A DNA stretch of 64,000 nucleotides from Bacteroidia bacterium. Its GTDB lineage: Bacteria > Bacteroidota > Bacteroidia > JADZBD01. The stretch spans positions 179,839 to 243,838 of the forward strand of contig JADZBD010000009.1 in assembly GCA_020852255.1 (NCBI GenBank), given 5' to 3'. Positions 61,875 to 64,000 of the stretch are shown one piece after another; the stretch's first letter is position 1; every line of letters starts with the position of its first letter. Below the pieces are notes generated by a model. That model was not told where the DNA came from, did no database searches, and saw only the letters and a list, made by a program, of their open reading frames with translations. A program made the translations under genes and the position numbers.

Positions 61875-62143
61875 ACAAAAAAAAACTCTATGTCTGGCAA
61901 CTTGCTACCTTTTTAAGCAATCATAATATGCGGATGTCTGGTGAAGAACTTGCAGACCATTTGAACCGGAATAATTTTTTGACAAATTACGGAACAGAAT
62001 ATCAAGGTGGTCGCGGGACATACACACTTATTAGAGAAACTTGGAATTGGTTGCAACACGACTTACAGCTTCCGGACCAAGCGGAAAAAATTGCGGATGC
62101 ATTCGTAAAACCAGACGGCAGTTACGCTTATAAGACAGAATAA
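61871..62143 (+). CDS. cassette-borne 90-residue protein
   Basis: Starts in the stop codon of the lipoprotein, so the pair is translationally coupled. Helical, cytosolic, no signal peptide; MRMSGEELADHLNRNNFLTN followed by YGTEYQGGRGTYTLIRETWN reads like a small helix-turn-helix or recombinase-associated module (the 'ELAdhLN..g..T..G..w...tv' pattern), but this is a weak resemblance. Function unknown; possibly regulatory for its partner. Confidence 0.6.
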   Translation: MNKKKLYVWQLATFLSNHNMRMSGEELADHLNRNNFLTNYGTEYQGGRGTYTLIRETWNWLQHDLQLPDQAEKIADAFVKPDGSYAYKTE

Positions 62144-62147
62144 ACCA

Positions 62148-62281
62148 GCCCATAACAGCAAATTGGCGAATATGGCGGGTGACGTGCGTATAGAAACGGT
62201 TTTGCCGCTAATAAACTTTGGTGCTGGCAGACAGTTCAGTGTTTCAAATCCGCCACATCGCCAATTTGCAAAACGTTAGCG
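62148..62281 (+). other. attC-like site 2
   Basis: R'' GCCCATAAC (62148-62156), then stem GCAAATTGGCGA (62158-62169) pairing perfectly over 12 bp with TCGCCAATTTGC (62258-62269), a second perfect 6-bp stem TGGCGG (62173-62178) / CCGCCA (62250-62255), a ~71-base loop, five unpaired bases and R' GTTAGCG (62275-62281). The arrangement is that of an integron attC; the core is relaxed (GTTA / TAAC constant, rest variable). It starts 4 bp after the stop of the 90-residue ORF. Confidence 0.88.
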
Positions 62282-63878
62282 GCAACTCTAAGCGACAAAA
62301 ATAATGACAGTCAACATTAAAATATTGCTTTTTATTTCAATCATAACTTCGACTATTTGCAATGCCAAAAACTTTACGACATCATACGCCTATGACAAAG
62401 TTGAGAGTTTTGAAAATGGACTGGCAAGAGTTGAACGAAACGGAAAATTTGGATTTATAAATAAAAAAGGGAAAGAAGTAATTGAGTGTAAATATTACTG
62501 GATAAATTATTTCAGTCCCATTTCTGGCTTAGCATCGTTCACAGACACACTAAAAAGATTTGGATATATTAATAAAAAGGGCAAGACTATTTGTGAACCT
62601 AAATACCAAGCTGTGTATTATTGGGACAAAAAAACAGAATTAGTGTATGTAAAACGTGACGGAAAATTTGGGTTCATTGATAAAAATGGAAGAGAAATTA
62701 TTCCTTGTATTTATGACGAGACAAACGGAACGCCCGAATATTTTTACAATGGCATTGTTCGGATGAAAAAAAATGGTAAGTATGGAATACTTGACAAGTC
62801 GGGCAAAACACTTGTTGATTTTGAATATGATTATTTCATAGGACACGAATGGCTTGAAGGGTTTCCCAAAGAATATTTGGGAGCAAAGAAAGGCAAAGAG
62901 TATTTCTATATAAATATGAAAACTTTTGAAGTAATTAAAACCATTTACGAATATGCAGGAGAATTTAAGGATGGAATGGCAACCGTCATGAAAGACAATA
63001 AATATGGGTATATCAATTTATCTTTCTCGTTAGTCATCCCTTGCATTTACAATGTAACAAGAAATTTTAGCGAAGGGATTGCATCTGTCCGAGACAGCTC
63101 AGAAAAATGGGGATATGTTTCAAAAGACGGGCTAGTTATTTCACCTTGCATTTACGAAAATGCGCATGAGTTTAGTTGTGGAAGAGCAATGGTTTTACAA
63201 AACAGTTTGGTTGGTTTTATTGATAAGACGGGCAAACTTACTATTCCACTTAAATTTGATTATTCGTCTTTCAGTGACTACAATTATAAGCGGAAACATG
63301 GTTTTCAAGATAACATTTGTGCAATACCGAAAAATAAGAAGTATGGACTTATCGACACAGCAGGCAATGTTCTATTAGACTTTAAATACGATAAAATAAT
63401 ATTTGCAACGGATTATCAATTGAATCTTGGAGACTGGCTTCCTATTGAAGAAAATTATGCATTAGCAATAGTTGACAAAAAATTTATTGTAGTTAACAAG
63501 GAGGGGCAATTGCTTGACAAAAGCAATTCAACTCATTTAATTTATTTCGTTGAAAACATTTCTTATGTCTGTGACTCGACCGACAAATGTGGTTTTATCA
63601 ATGAAAAAGGAAACCTGACAATTCCGTATGACTTTGACTATTTTGAATACTCGACTTTTAAAAATGGTTATGCAGTAGTAAAGAAAAACAACAAATTCGG
63701 AATAATTGACAACAAAGGAAAAATCGTTTTACCGACAAACTATGATGAACTCACAAACTTTAATGACAAATTAGCGAAAGCTACTTTAAACGGGACAACA
63801 TATTTTATCAATAAAAAAGGGAAAATAAAACTAACAATTAGTGCGAACAGACAATAGTAAATTTGCGGTGGACAGAAG
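62276..63878 (+). mobile_element. integron-like cassette 3, interrupted
   Basis: Begins TTAGCGGC after junction G62275. Its expected R'' (complement of GTTAGCGGCAAC) is not seen before the group II intron that starts at 63879, 21 bp after the WG-gene stop, so its attC lies beyond the window or is disrupted. It carries the WG-repeat gene and is visibly AT-rich like cassette 2. Confidence 0.7.
62304..63857 (+). CDS. cassette-borne secreted WG-repeat protein
   Basis: 517 residues, ATG 62304, signal peptide (KILLFISIITSTICNAKN), then about nine or ten ~45-residue WG-type repeats of the form 'r-GKFGFInKKGkevi-ckY' (NGKFGFINKKGKEV, DGKFGFIDKNGREI, NGKYGILDKSGKTL, SEKWGYVSKDGLVI). The repeats are predicted to form beta-propeller-like or solenoid units; ligands are unknown. 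The family also occurs at the start of this window, but this copy is mobile. Confidence 0.9.
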   Translation: MTVNIKILLFISIITSTICNAKNFTTSYAYDKVESFENGLARVERNGKFGFINKKGKEVIECKYYWINYFSPISGLASFTDTLKRFGYINKKGKTICEPKYQAVYYWDKKTELVYVKRDGKFGFIDKNGREIIPCIYDETNGTPEYFYNGIVRMKKNGKYGILDKSGKTLVDFEYDYFIGHEWLEGFPKEYLGAKKGKEYFYINMKTFEVIKTIYEYAGEFKDGMATVMKDNKYGYINLSFSLVIPCIYNVTRNFSEGIASVRDSSEKWGYVSKDGLVISPCIYENAHEFSCGRAMVLQNSLVGFIDKTGKLTIPLKFDYSSFSDYNYKRKHGFQDNICAIPKNKKYGLIDTAGNVLLDFKYDKIIFATDYQLNLGDWLPIEENYALAIVDKKFIVVNKEGQLLDKSNSTHLIYFVENISYVCDSTDKCGFINEKGNLTIPYDFDYFEYSTFKNGYAVVKKNNKFGIIDNKGKIVLPTNYDELTNFNDKLAKATLNGTTYFINKKGKIKLTISANRQ

Positions 63879-64000
63879 GTCGAGTAGGCAAGGGGGAATT
63901 GCACCCCCAAGCCTCTCACAGAACCGTGCTTGATACTCTCGCATCACACGGCTCTTCTTAACCAAGACACTACGGACGTAAGCCCTCGTATTGCCAATGC
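63879..64000 (-). mobile_element. group II intron, 3' end only (domains V-VI)
   Basis: Minus strand. Domain V is 63954-63921, 34 nt: GAGCCGTG pairs with CACGGTTC, upper helix TGATGC/GTATCA, GAGA tetraloop, and the diagnostic two-base AG bulge. Domain VI follows: GAG-AGGC / GCCT-A-CTC with a bulged branch-point A at 63885, seven bases from the intron end, which is ...CTCGAC at 63879. The intron runs off the window; no RT sequence is visible in the 40 bp beyond domain V. It is inserted in cassette 3, opposite to the cassette genes. Confidence 0.9.

Larger units (their letters stand above)
61291..62275 (+). mobile_element. integron-like cassette 2 (985 bp, two genes)
   Basis: Begins TTATGGGC after the junction G at 61290 and ends at G62275 of its own attC-like site. 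Its R'' (GCCCATAAC) is the exact complement of its own first bases. It carries two overlapping ORFs, visibly AT-richer than the chromosomal genes upstream, and no clear internal promoter. Confidence 0.85.

Noticed and set aside
63858..63878. Remnant attC R'' of cassette 3 in TTTGCGGTGGAC
   Set aside because: Matches the expected GTTGCCGCTAAC in only about half its positions; not above chance.

Overview
The window is a Bacteroidota chromosome segment (Flavobacteriales, Chitinophagales or Sphingobacteriales-like; I cannot place it more finely). Supporting signs are type IX secretion C-terminal sorting domains ending in a YPNP-type motif, the TAnnTTTG -7 promoter box in front of many genes, almost no Shine-Dalgarno sequences, a eukaryote/archaea-like short ProRS, the BatA-like MoxR/DUF58/DUF4350/SpoIIM/RDD cluster, and the DUF6089-uppS-bamA-ompH-ompH order. 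The first ~59.5 kb is ordinary, dense core genome. No rRNA, tRNA or CRISPR was seen.

Layout. 0-3 kb: a truncated WG-repeat protein, fumC and a small outer-membrane protein. 3-4.5 kb: recX and prfB on the minus strand; prfB carries a textbook +1 programmed frameshift. 4.7-11 kb: a minus-strand operon encoding a SpoIIM/DUF4129 fusion, DUF4350, MoxR and DUF58, divergent from an RDD gene. 12-16.8 kb: aldehyde dehydrogenase, lpxK, purine nucleoside phosphorylase and a T9SS cargo. 16.8-21.5 kb: a LysM glucosaminidase, then the minus operon pdxJ-hydrolase-era-der. 21.6-29.9 kb: CBS protein, an Omp85-like protein, nadK, DUF6089, uppS, bamA and two Skp/OmpH chaperones (envelope biogenesis). 30-40.3 kb: proS, a Tyr/Pro-rich lipoprotein, an OmpP1-like protein, mfd and a MacB-type permease. 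40.4-47.4 kb: purH and the rod-shape cluster mreB-mreC-mreD-mrdA-rodA. 47.4-59.6 kb: T9SS cargoes, pabB, tilS, dsbD, gmhA and comM.

The most interesting region is 59.6-64 kb. A tyrosine recombinase with Xer-like spacing of its catalytic residues and an unusual HARP-like N-terminal extension is followed by a strong Bacteroidota-type promoter, a pair of 15-bp direct repeats, and then a series of integron-like cassettes. Three recombination junctions of the form G^TTA are visible at 60890, 61290 and 62275. For both complete cassettes, the last ~100-135 bp fold into an attC-like hairpin whose left outer core (ATGCTTAAC, GCCCATAAC) is exactly the reverse complement of that cassette's own first bases (GTTAAGCAT, GTTATGGGC). 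This is the signature of circular cassettes inserted at G^TT. Cassette 1 (400 bp) looks non-coding and repeat-bearing; cassette 2 (985 bp) encodes a lipoprotein and a 90-residue protein with overlapping start and stop; cassette 3 encodes a secreted WG-repeat protein and is interrupted by the 3' end of a group II intron (domains V and VI visible) running off the window.

Functionally, comM (uptake-DNA branch migration) sits directly upstream of the recombinase, and the recombinase, the promoter and the array all point the same way. The window therefore appears to hold a self-contained gene-capture platform whose recombinase lacks the insert that defines classical IntI enzymes.
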